Positions 23,443 through 30,229 of a stretch of 64,000 bases of DNA are shown here, piece after piece (positions within the stretch are counted from its first letter, which is position 1; each line of letters begins with the position of its first letter). The stretch is from Halosimplex halophilum (lineage in GTDB: Archaea > Halobacteriota > Halobacteria > Halobacteriales > Haloarculaceae). The stretch lies in contig NZ_SRHV01000006.1 in NCBI RefSeq assembly GCF_004698125.1, positions 1-64,000 on the forward strand, in the 5' to 3' direction. The position numbers and the translations under genes were made by a program. The notes below the pieces were generated by a model. The model ran no database searches and had not been told where the DNA came from. It was given only the letters and a program-made list of their open reading frames with translations.

Positions 23443-24202
23443 GCCCGGCCCTCTCCGCGGACCGGCATGAAATCTGTGGTGTCGCGAACGGAGCGACGGG
23501 ACACCTCCTCGAACCGGGGCTCCGACGATCGTTCCGGGAACTATATATCAGATTTCTGTCCTTCGAAATGAAGGGAAACGCATCGTTTGTTCCGGCCGAC
23601 GATCCGATCGGTTCGTCGGCGAGCGATCGACCCGTGTTCGGGCTGTAAGGACGAGAATGTCCGGGTCTGACCAGCTGCGGCCGATACAGTCGGTTCACAC
23701 GCGATCACTCGACCCGAACCCTCCGATCGGCACTCTCCCCGTCGATTTGCGGTTTTCTTCCCTCGATAGCTGCCGATCTAGGTCACCACGCCGGATAGAT
23801 GTCTGTCGGTATCTGAATATAGTATCAGACAGGGATCGGATACGCGACAGTCACGACCGGGTGATCCTCCGAGAGCCGTTCCCTGCCCGGCATCGCCCCC
23901 CTTACAGTCGTATCTCTGTAATTTACGGTCGTCTCTCCGCGATCCGGGCGACCGGTCGCTCGGGTACCGGCGGATCGCTCGGGGAGTTCGCGCGAAGGAG
24001 AAGGGGCGAATGCGACGGGGACGAACGCTCGACGACAGTGGGTAACCGGAGTCTCGGAGCGAGTAATCGGACCGTGTGCTCCGCTGTTGCGAGTAACGGT
24101 GACTTTCCCCGTCGGGAGCGAAAGAACGGTATCGCCGGTTTATCACGACCCGCCTCGTAGGATGGACCGCGACGCAGGCGACGCGCCCCAGCGAGACACA
24201 CC
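23443..24202. other. Gene-poor region
   Basis: About 760 bases of lower GC than the surroundings. ORFs here encode Arg-rich, Cys-containing, non-acidic products on both strands and are not credible haloarchaeal proteins. Features seen: an AT-rich ACTATATATCAG near 23539 and a tRNA 3'-end-like string near 24221-24246. It may be decayed DNA. Confidence 0.45.
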
Positions 24203-24769
24203 ATGAGTTTACACGAAATCTCGGGCGGACGGGATTCGAATCGCGAACGCAACGATTTCCCTCGGGACAGCCCGGAGGCGAGCGGTCAGAGCGACCGCGC
24301 CGCCGCTCCGGAAGCGGCCAGCCACCGGTCGCCATCGAGCGGTGGACCCGACGGATCGACCGGAGCCGACACCGGGGAGTCTACCGTCAGCGCCGGCGAA
24401 CGAGCGACTCCCGACGCGGCCGACGAGCGGGAGCCCGGACCGGCGACCGCCGAGGGACGCTCCGCCGACGCGGGCCCGACGGAACCCGTCGCGTACGTCC
24501 ATCCGCTCGAGGAGTACGAGCGTTCGAAACCGGACGGCGCCCGGGAGAGCATCGGAATGCAGTCCCAGATGGGACGGTCTTCGACCGACCGTTCGTCGGC
24601 TCCTTCCTCGGGACTCCCCTCGGAGATCGCCCGGTTGCAGTCCTCCCGCGCCGACGAGGCGCAAGATTCCGACGGTTACGATCCGGCGTGTGCACAGGCC
24701 TCCTGGTTTCTCGCGATCCGCCAGCGAACGGACGTGCGTGTGCTCAGGGCTGACTCCGGCGACGAGTAG
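24203..24769 (+). CDS. Disordered hypothetical protein
   Basis: 188 residues rich in Ser, Asp, Gly, Ala and Glu, with no helix or strand pattern until a short more ordered end (YDPACAQASWFLAIRQRTDVRVLRADSG). A central YVHPLEEYERSKPDGARES segment might be a binding motif. The composition is acidic, as in haloarchaea, but codon use is a little looser than in neighbours. It lies 150 bases before the first ORB of the replication origin. No function is suggested. Confidence 0.5.
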   Translation: MSLHEISGGRDSNRERNDFPRDSPEASGQSDRAAAPEAASHRSPSSGGPDGSTGADTGESTVSAGERATPDAADEREPGPATAEGRSADAGPTEPVAYVHPLEEYERSKPDGARESIGMQSQMGRSSTDRSSAPSSGLPSEIARLQSSRADEAQDSDGYDPACAQASWFLAIRQRTDVRVLRADSGDE

Positions 24770-24916
24770 GAAGGACCCGACGCGCAGGGATCACGGCCCG
24801 TCGAACACCTGACCGGTCACCCGACATCGACTCTTAGCTCGACAGCCGTCCGTGCAGTTGTCGGCCCCCGGGGGGAATCGCCAGACCGCTCCGGAGGACC
24901 GACGCCAACTTCACGG

Positions 24917-24935
24917 ACACCGTGTTTCCGGTGAA
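24917..24935 (+). repeat. ORB repeat 1
   Basis: ACACCGTG followed by TTTCCGGTGAA. Orc1/Cdc6 binding element; same variant (GTG) as ORB4. Confidence 0.8.
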
Positions 24936-24969
24936 CCGAGGGTGAGGATAGTCGAACCGCCGTTCGGGG

Positions 24970-24988
24970 ACACCGGATTTCCGGTGAA
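24970..24988 (+). repeat. ORB repeat 2
   Basis: ACACCGGA followed by TTTCCGGTGAA; same variant as ORB3, same orientation as ORB1. Confidence 0.8.
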
Positions 24989-25020
24989 ACCCGAGTAACA
25001 GCCCGTTACTCGACCGAAAC

Positions 25021-25039
25021 ACACCGGATTTCCGGTGAA
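25021..25039 (+). repeat. ORB repeat 3
   Basis: ACACCGGA followed by TTTCCGGTGAA, about 115 bases past the orc1/cdc6 stop codon. ORB1-3 are spaced 53 and 51 bases apart, about five helical turns. Confidence 0.8.
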
Positions 25040-25154
25040 TCGGGCAGTAATGTGGGATTAGTGGAACGAACGGGTGGTAGGCCGGACAGTCAGTGGACGG
25101 GACCAAGGAGGGGAGCCGACGGGACAGGACGGGTGCACAGAGACAGCCGGTGCC

Positions 25155-26357
25155 TCACTCGATCGTGTCGGCCAGCACGTCGCGAACGACCTCGGGGTCC
25201 TCCAGGAGTTTGTGGTTCGTGTAACTGCCTTCCGCACTCCCGCCGCTGTGGCGGGACTGCTCGATGATGTCGAGGAAGGCGTGTTCCTTCAGCAGGTCGC
25301 GAACTCGCCGCAGCGAGAGCGTGTCCGAGCTCTCCTGGCGGCAGATCTCCTTGTAGACGTCGTAGACTTCGGTCGTTCGGAACCCGTCCTGGTTGTCCTC
25401 GTTGAGCGAGAGGACCGTCAGCGCCTGGAGGACGTACCGGGAGTGGGGCGTCGAGCCGCGGATGAGCTCGCGGAACCGGTCGGTCTCGGCCCGTTCGCGG
25501 GCGTCGACGACGAACTCCTCGGTGACGCGGTCGGCCCCGCGTGACTGTGCGATCTCGCCGGCGTACCGCAGGATATCGATAGCCTGCCGGGCGTCACCGT
25601 GCTCGCGGGCGGCGAGCGCCGACGCCTTCGGGATGACGCCGTCCTCGAGGACGCCGTCCCGGAAGGCGTCCCGCCGGGCCTCCATGATCCGGTTGAGCTG
25701 GGTGCCGTCGTACGGCGGGAAGACGAACTCCCGCTCGCAGAGGCTCGACTTGACCCGCTCGTTGAGCTGCTCTTCCTTGTACTTGATCTTGTTGCTGATG
25801 CCGATGACGCCGATCTTGCAGCCCTCGATCTTGCCGGCCTCGCCGGCGCGGGAGAGCTGCATCAGAATGTCGTCGTCCTCCAGTTTGTCGATCTCGTCGA
25901 GGATGACGAGGACCACGTCGTAGCACTCGTCGAGGATCCGCCAGAGCCGCTTGTAGTACGTCGAGGTGGCGATCCCCTTGTCGGGGATCTTGATGTCGGT
26001 CCGCGACCGGTCGTTGAGCGTCGCGGCGATGGTCTGGACCGCCTGCGTCTCCGTGGAGTCCTGGGCGCAGTCGACGTAGGCGAACGTCGCGGCCACTCCC
26101 TCGTCGTTCGCCGTCGACGTGAGCCGTCGCGAGACGTGTTTCGCACAGAGGGATTTCCCGGTGCCCGTCTTGCCGTAGATGAGTACGTTGCTCGGGCTCT
26201 GTCCGAAGATGGCGGGATTGACGGCGTTCGCGAGGTTCTGGATCTCCTCGTCGCGGCCGACGATCCGGCCCTCGTCCGGAAGGTGGTTGATCTCGAGCAG
26301 TTCCTTCTGGACGAAAATCGGGTCTTCCCTGATGAACAGATCGTCGGAGCCTGACAT
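25155..26357 (-). CDS. Orc1/Cdc6 replication initiator
   Basis: 400 residues. AAA+ ATPase with Walker A GKTGTGKS (about residue 65), Walker B VILDEID (about 155), sensor-1 IGISNK and arginine-finger region KSSLCEREFVFPPY, then a C-terminal winged helix (about 310-400) that binds ORBs. The ATG at 26357 (MSGSDDLFIREDPIFV) is the usual family start; the longer ORF runs into repeats. ORB4 lies 10 bases upstream and overlaps the promoter, so the protein probably represses its own gene. Surrounding ORBs mark it as the initiator of this origin. Confidence 0.95.
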   Translation of the reverse strand: MSGSDDLFIREDPIFVQKELLEINHLPDEGRIVGRDEEIQNLANAVNPAIFGQSPSNVLIYGKTGTGKSLCAKHVSRRLTSTANDEGVAATFAYVDCAQDSTETQAVQTIAATLNDRSRTDIKIPDKGIATSTYYKRLWRILDECYDVVLVILDEIDKLEDDDILMQLSRAGEAGKIEGCKIGVIGISNKIKYKEEQLNERVKSSLCEREFVFPPYDGTQLNRIMEARRDAFRDGVLEDGVIPKASALAAREHGDARQAIDILRYAGEIAQSRGADRVTEEFVVDARERAETDRFRELIRGSTPHSRYVLQALTVLSLNEDNQDGFRTTEVYDVYKEICRQESSDTLSLRRVRDLLKEHAFLDIIEQSRHSGGSAEGSYTNHKLLEDPEVVRDVLADTIE

Positions 26358-26366
26358 GCGATTGTG

Positions 26367-26385
26367 ACACCGTGTTTCCGGTGAA
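26367..26385 (+). repeat. ORB repeat 4, in the orc1/cdc6 promoter
   Basis: Starts 10 bases before the orc1/cdc6 ATG. Followed by AAATCACTTTATTCTTT, probably the TATA region of the gene. Confidence 0.8.
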
Positions 26386-26453
26386 ATCACTTTATTCTTT
26401 CCTAGAGCGCGGAAATTCGGTGGGGGATGGGTGAGGAGAGTGGTGAGACACAC

Positions 26454-26472
26454 ACACCGGGTTTCCGGTGAA
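26454..26472 (+). repeat. ORB repeat 5 with G-string
   Basis: ACACCGGG followed by TTTCCGGTGAA, then a long G-rich run (ACGGGGGATCGGGGTGGGGG). The G-string is a known haloarchaeal addition to ORBs. Confidence 0.85.
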
Positions 26473-26556
26473 ACGGGGGATCGGGGTGGGGGAGGGGTGC
26501 AGTTGAAACGGGGGTTCGGGACCGGGCCCGGACCCGAACAGGTCCGTGAAGTCCAC

Positions 26557-26640
26557 GAAGGACAGCACGACGCGCGACGCGAAGGACAGCACGACGCGCG
26601 ACGCGAAGGACAGCACGACGCGCGACGCGAAGGACAGCAT
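26557..26640. repeat. 24-base tandem repeat, 3.5 copies, inside oriC
   Basis: Unit GAAGGACAGCACGACGCGCG + ACGC, units at 26557-26580, 26581-26604, 26605-26628 and a partial 26629-26640. The copies are identical, so the array is recent or under selection. Not in a credible gene. Confidence 0.85.
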
Positions 26641-26764
26641 GGATTCGACCGAACTCCACGACGGCTACGCGAGTACAATAGATTCGGCCAGTACAATCGT
26701 CAGCGGTGGCTGAACATCCGTGGGGACGGTAAAACGAGAGCATTCCAGTGAATGCCGCAGTGTT

Positions 26765-26852
26765 GACTGCGAGCAAGAAGAGGGACTGCGAGTAAAAAGA
26801 GGAACTGCGAGCAGGAAGAGGGACTGCGAGCAAGAAGAGGGACTGCGAGGGA
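26765..26852. repeat. 19-base tandem repeat, about 4.6 copies, inside oriC
   Basis: Unit close to GACTGCGAGCAAGAAGAGG, starting at 26765, 26784, 26803, 26822 and 26841. The third copy differs at a few positions. Purine-rich on the plus strand. Not in a credible gene. Confidence 0.85.
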
Positions 26853-26951
26853 ACACCGGAACTGGTGGCGGAGATCAACTCGAATAGAAGTTGAATCTCC
26901 GAGATCGACGGAATAGGCATCGACGACGATCCGGCGATAGGTGAAGAGCAG

Positions 26952-26970
26952 TTCACCGGAAACCCGGTGT
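26952..26970 (-). repeat. ORB repeat 6 (inverted)
   Basis: Same sequence class as ORB5 but on the minus strand, so the two face each other across the tandem arrays. Confidence 0.8.
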
Positions 26971-27158
26971 GCCACCACTCAACCGCTACGGTATCACGAT
27001 TGATGGAATCAAACCACGAGAGAGTGATACACGAGGAAGAGGAAGATAGCGACACCGAGCACTCAGCTGAGAGAGACCGACAGGGAGTCGAAGACTGGTC
27101 TAACTGTATCTCGATGGGCTGTTCTACCTCGTTTCCCGTGGACTGCCCTCTGGACTCC

Positions 27159-27202
27159 ACATTATTATATTATTATTATTAAACCTTTCTATAGTGTTAG
27201 TT
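27159..27202. other. AT-rich duplex unwinding element
   Basis: An almost pure A/T run (ATTATTATATTATTATTATT, continuing AAACC) in a GC-rich genome, between ORB6 and ORB7. This is the expected melting site of the origin. Confidence 0.7.
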
Positions 27203-27474
27203 AGTGTGTGAGTAGAGTATCTCAAGGTGGCGTTTTCAGCAACCGCTAAGAGATAGGTCAGTCCTTTATACTCTATCCGGTGTTGTCACAGTCATTCGAG
27301 TATTTTCACGGGCCGCTCACGGTCAGGCGGAGCGTCGATTGTCGGTCGACCCGTCTCCATCCCACAACACGTCTGTAGAGTCGCTGTCTAGCGAGATTCG
27401 GGACCCCGTGGAAACGACTCGAACTCCCCCGTCCCCTTCGCAGCCCGCCAAGCTAACCCCACCTGCTCCCCCGT

Positions 27475-27493
27475 TTCACCGGAAACCCGGTGT
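27475..27493 (-). repeat. ORB repeat 7 (inverted) with G-string
   Basis: Same class as ORB5 and ORB6, on the minus strand, with a C-run on its left (a G-string on the minus strand). It bounds the unwinding element on the right. Confidence 0.8.
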
Positions 27494-27639
27494 GTGTGTC
27501 TCGTCCTGTAACCGACTCGTCAGGGGTCCAGGATCTGGACCTCGTCAGACTCGTCACCGTGGCCCGTTCGTGATGACTCCCTACCGAAGACTCGTCGCCA
27601 CGGTAGCGCGAACTAACCGGTCGACGGCGCTCGCCCGAC

Positions 27640-27975
27640 TTACTGATTTTCGACGTACTCCTTCCGGAGGGTCCCATCGTCGTCGCGGTAGTATCTGTAC
27701 TCGTACGGGCCGTGCATATCGCTCTCCGCGCCCGAGGCGCACTTGCAGCCGTCTTTCCCGCACTTCACGAGTTCCTCGACGACGTATCCGTCCGGGCCGT
27801 CGTCGACGACCGTCGCGTCGTCGGGTAGATCGTCCGACTCGACCGGCCGCTCCCGCTCGGCGATCAGTTCCTCGACGAACTCTCGCGTCGCCTTCAGTGT
27901 CGACGCGTCCTGCTTCGGGAGCCCCTCGGCGAGGTACTTCGGCAACGACGGTGGGGGTGAGATATCGCCCGCCAT
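27640..27975 (-). CDS. DUF6788-like protein
   Basis: 111 residues. The N-terminus (PPPSLPKYLAEGLPKQDASTL) and the C-terminal block VKCGKDGCKCASG...HGPYEYRYYRDDDGTLRKEYV match the layout of DUF6788 proteins, widespread in haloarchaea and without a known role. The three cysteines near residues 70-78 could bind metal. A 12-base inverted repeat begins one base upstream of the ATG and is probably its operator, as the only other copy in this window is at 17550. Confidence 0.75.
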   Translation of the reverse strand: MAGDISPPPSLPKYLAEGLPKQDASTLKATREFVEELIAERERPVESDDLPDDATVVDDGPDGYVVEELVKCGKDGCKCASGAESDMHGPYEYRYYRDDDGTLRKEYVENQ

Positions 27976-27976
27976 G

Positions 27977-28025
27977 TCTTATGTAACATTATGCCCTCCA
28001 GAACCAAGAATATTGTTACATAAGA
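27977..28025. repeat. 12-base inverted repeat TCTTATGTAACA / TGTTACATAAGA, copy 2
   Basis: Perfect arms at 27977-27988 and 28014-28025 with a 25-base gap, directly in front of the DUF6788-like gene. The arms are identical to those at 17550-17596. Confidence 0.7.
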
Positions 28026-28227
28026 ATCCCGGCGACCAGGAACGGCCCAACGCCGGATCGGGGAGGGTTACCTCGAGAGTAGGGTCGCGTTTTCCGGCCG
28101 AATACGGGCGCTTCGCGGTCGAATACGGCGAAAAACCGAAGTAAGGCCGGGTTAGCGGAGGAAACTATCGACCGGTATTTGTGGCCGATCGGTGAACCGT
28201 CGGACGGGTAGCGACCCGGACAGAACC

Positions 28228-28752
28228 ATGACACAGCACCTCTCACAGACGGAACAGGGGCAGTACGCACAGTCGGCCAATCAGCAGCCCACCACACAGC
28301 AGATGCAACCGACACAGGGGTCGATGCAGTCCGCCGGCGGATCGATGGGATCGGCCGGGATGCAGTCGACAGGCATGCAGTCGGGCGGGATGCAGACCGG
28401 CGGGACGCTGCCCCAGCAGTACCGTACGTCGCTCGCGAGCGTGGCCGAGGCGGTACAGGTCTGCGGCTGGTGTGCCGACCAGTGCATCCAGGAGGCGGAC
28501 CCGATGATGACGGAGTGCATCCGTCTCTGTGAGGACGTCGTCGAGCTCGGTGAGGCCGTGCTCGCGACGGTACCGCGCAACTCGCGGTTCGCCGGGGAAC
28601 TCGTCGAGACCTTCCAGCGGGCGGCCCAGGCGTGCGCCCAGGAGTGCAGTCAGCACCAGCACTCGCACTGCCAGGAGTGTGCGTCCGTCCTCGGAGAGAC
28701 GCTCACCGCGACAGAGCAGCTGACCGGCGCGGGCTCACAGCAGCGGATGTGA
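28228..28752 (+). CDS. Csp-like four-helix copper-storage protein with Met/Gln-rich head
   Basis: 174 residues. Residues 1-60 are low complexity, with repeated QSxGMQ, GSMGSAGMQ and GGMQTGG, rich in Met and Gln. The rest is a DUF326/Csp four-helix bundle with paired cysteines: CGWCADQC, CIRLCEDV, CAQECSQHQHSHCQEC. Csp proteins store Cu(I) on such Cys-lined helices. The ATG at 28228 is preferred to a GTG at 28192. Located 20 kb from the copper-oxidase genes, so any joint role is inferred. Confidence 0.88.
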   Translation: MTQHLSQTEQGQYAQSANQQPTTQQMQPTQGSMQSAGGSMGSAGMQSTGMQSGGMQTGGTLPQQYRTSLASVAEAVQVCGWCADQCIQEADPMMTECIRLCEDVVELGEAVLATVPRNSRFAGELVETFQRAAQACAQECSQHQHSHCQECASVLGETLTATEQLTGAGSQQRM

Positions 28753-28836
28753 CACCGCGGAACGCGGGGTCGTCTCCGCCTGATCCGTTCTCTCTGATCC
28801 GTTCTCTCCCTCTCGAGGGGGCCGCAGCTACCGCGT

Positions 28837-29421
28837 TCACTCCCTCTTTTCGCGACGGGTTCGCGTCCCGACCCACGCGCCGAGGGTGATCCCGTAGAGG
28901 ACGTGCCCGACGTGGAAGGCGAACCTGTCGTCGGGCTCGGTGCGCAGGAGCCGACCGAGGACGAGCCGCTCGCCGACGACGGACAGCGCGACGCCGTAGA
29001 GCAGTCCGGCCATCGTCACGGTGATCTCGCCCGAGCGCTCGGGGGGTCCGCTCACGCTGTCGGCCAGGAACGACTGCGTCCGCTCGCGGTCGAGCGACGC
29101 GCGGCCGGAGACCAGCGCGCCGAAGGCGCCGCCGGCACCGATCCCGTAGGCGACGTGGAGTACGAGCGCCGCGAGCGGGTGGTCCTGTGGTCGCCCGCCC
29201 GCGACGAACGTCGCCCAGAACTCCGCCGACGGCGGGAGCGACCGAGTCACCGGGAGGCGGTAGACGGTCATCACGAGCGTCGCGAGCGCGCCGCCCTCCA
29301 TACCGCGACGGATCCGGCCAGTCACGTCCGAACCCTCCGGTGCGGCAGCGTCGTTCGCGTCGGTTCCCTCTCGATGCCGGTCGCCAAGTGCGGTGAACGT
29401 TCGACCCATGTTCTGTCTCAT
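28837..29421 (-). CDS. Haloarchaeal membrane protein of unknown function
   Basis: 194 residues with four hydrophobic stretches (ATLVMTVYRLPV, LAALVLHVAYGIGAGGAFGAL, TVTMAGLLYGVALSVV, FHVGHVLYGITLGAWVG). The repeated H-V-x-YGI pattern in helices 2 and 4 suggests an internal duplication. The start could also be the ATG at 29409. No motif points to a function. Alone on the minus strand between two plus-strand genes. Confidence 0.7.
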   Translation of the reverse strand: MRQNMGRTFTALGDRHREGTDANDAAAPEGSDVTGRIRRGMEGGALATLVMTVYRLPVTRSLPPSAEFWATFVAGGRPQDHPLAALVLHVAYGIGAGGAFGALVSGRASLDRERTQSFLADSVSGPPERSGEITVTMAGLLYGVALSVVGERLVLGRLLRTEPDDRFAFHVGHVLYGITLGAWVGTRTRREKRE

Positions 29422-29581
29422 ACATGGCAACAGTGTGGGTAAGCGCACGGCGCGCGATGTCCGGGGGTTCCCGGGTATTTCAATGCCTTACCGTCTAGGG
29501 CGGCCTTTCCGCGGACCGGTTCGATGGAGCGAGTCGGCAATACTTACGCGTCGGGATCGAACGATCGGGTGGCGATCTCCA

Positions 29582-30049
29582 ATGAGCGACAGTGAAGTCT
29601 ACGACCAACAGGAGCAACGCGAGGACGACCACGACAGGCGGGAAGTCGACACGAACCCGACGGAGGCCGGCAAGTGGGTGTCCGCCCTGGTAGCCCTGCT
29701 CGGGCTGTGGATGCTCGCCGAGGCGTTCATCCTCAACCCGGTCGCGGGGAACTTCTGGAGCGACATCATCGTCGGGGCGGCGCTGGTCGTCCTCGGCGGG
29801 TACAACTTCTACCGCCGTTCGAACGAGCAGCTGGGCAGCGTCGGCGTCGGCGCGTTCGTCGCGCTGCTGGGCCTCTGGCTGATCGCGACGCCGTTCATCC
29901 TCGGCTCGACCGAGGGGTTCGCGGCCGTCGAGACGGATCTGGAGTTCTGGAACGACATCGTCGTCGGACTCCTGGTGTTCGTCCTCGGCGCCTACAGCGC
30001 CTACGAGGCGCGGGACACCGACGTGGCGACGCCGACGGCCCGGACCTGA
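29582..30049 (+). CDS. SPW-repeat membrane protein
   Basis: 155 residues. A polar N-terminus of about 35 residues is followed by two SPW-type repeats, each a pair of membrane helices (WVSALVALLGLWMLAEAFIL...WSDIIVGAALVVLGGYN, then GAFVALLGLWLIATPFIL...WNDIVVGLLVFVLGAYS). The W-x-D-I-x-V-G motif repeats in both. The family (PF03779) has no known biochemical role and is frequent in stress-linked gene regions. Confidence 0.88.
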   Translation: MSDSEVYDQQEQREDDHDRREVDTNPTEAGKWVSALVALLGLWMLAEAFILNPVAGNFWSDIIVGAALVVLGGYNFYRRSNEQLGSVGVGAFVALLGLWLIATPFILGSTEGFAAVETDLEFWNDIVVGLLVFVLGAYSAYEARDTDVATPTART

Positions 30050-30095
30050 CGGAACGGCCTCGCGACAGTCACGTCGCGGCGACGACCGGGTCCGA

Positions 30096-30141
30096 CGCCC
30101 GGCCCGGTACAGATCCGATGCCCGGCCCGGTACAGATCCGA
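30096..30141. repeat. 23-base tandem duplication
   Basis: Two nearly identical 23-base units (GCCCGGCCCGGTACAGATCC core) in the space after the SPW gene; a third, decayed half follows (ACGACCGGTCCGGTGAGGAG). No known function. Confidence 0.6.
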
Positions 30142-30229
30142 CGACCGGTCCGGTGAGGAGCTGACGACCGGTTCGTATTTTTCGGACGCGCGCTGCGTCA
30201 CCGACCGTACCGGGACAGCCGCGCGAGTC

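Larger units (their letters stand above)
24917..27493. other. Chromosomal replication origin region (oriC)
   Basis: Seven 19-base ORB-type repeats with the core TTTCCGGTGAA flank an orc1/cdc6 gene: three on its 3' side and four around its promoter and beyond. The repeats right of cdc6 are in opposite orientations around an AT-rich stretch at 27159-27202, the standard layout of haloarchaeal origins. G-rich strings follow ORB5 and ORB7. Two tandem repeat arrays lie between ORB5 and ORB6. Confidence 0.85.

Noticed and set aside
23657-24160. 167-codon ORF in the gene-poor region
   Set aside because: Basic, Arg- and Cys-rich product with no acidic bias and loose codon use; unlikely to be a haloarchaeal gene.
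24221-24246. tRNA gene
   Set aside because: Only a 3'-end-like half is present; no D-arm, anticodon arm or matching acceptor 5' strand nearby.
26557-26852. Possible CRISPR array
   Set aside because: Repeats are directly contiguous with no spacers and no cas genes; they are simple tandem repeats.
26402-27160. Several ORFs across the origin repeats
   Set aside because: Their length comes from tandem arrays without stops; products such as repeated SQSLFLLAV are translation of DNA repeats and ORBs.
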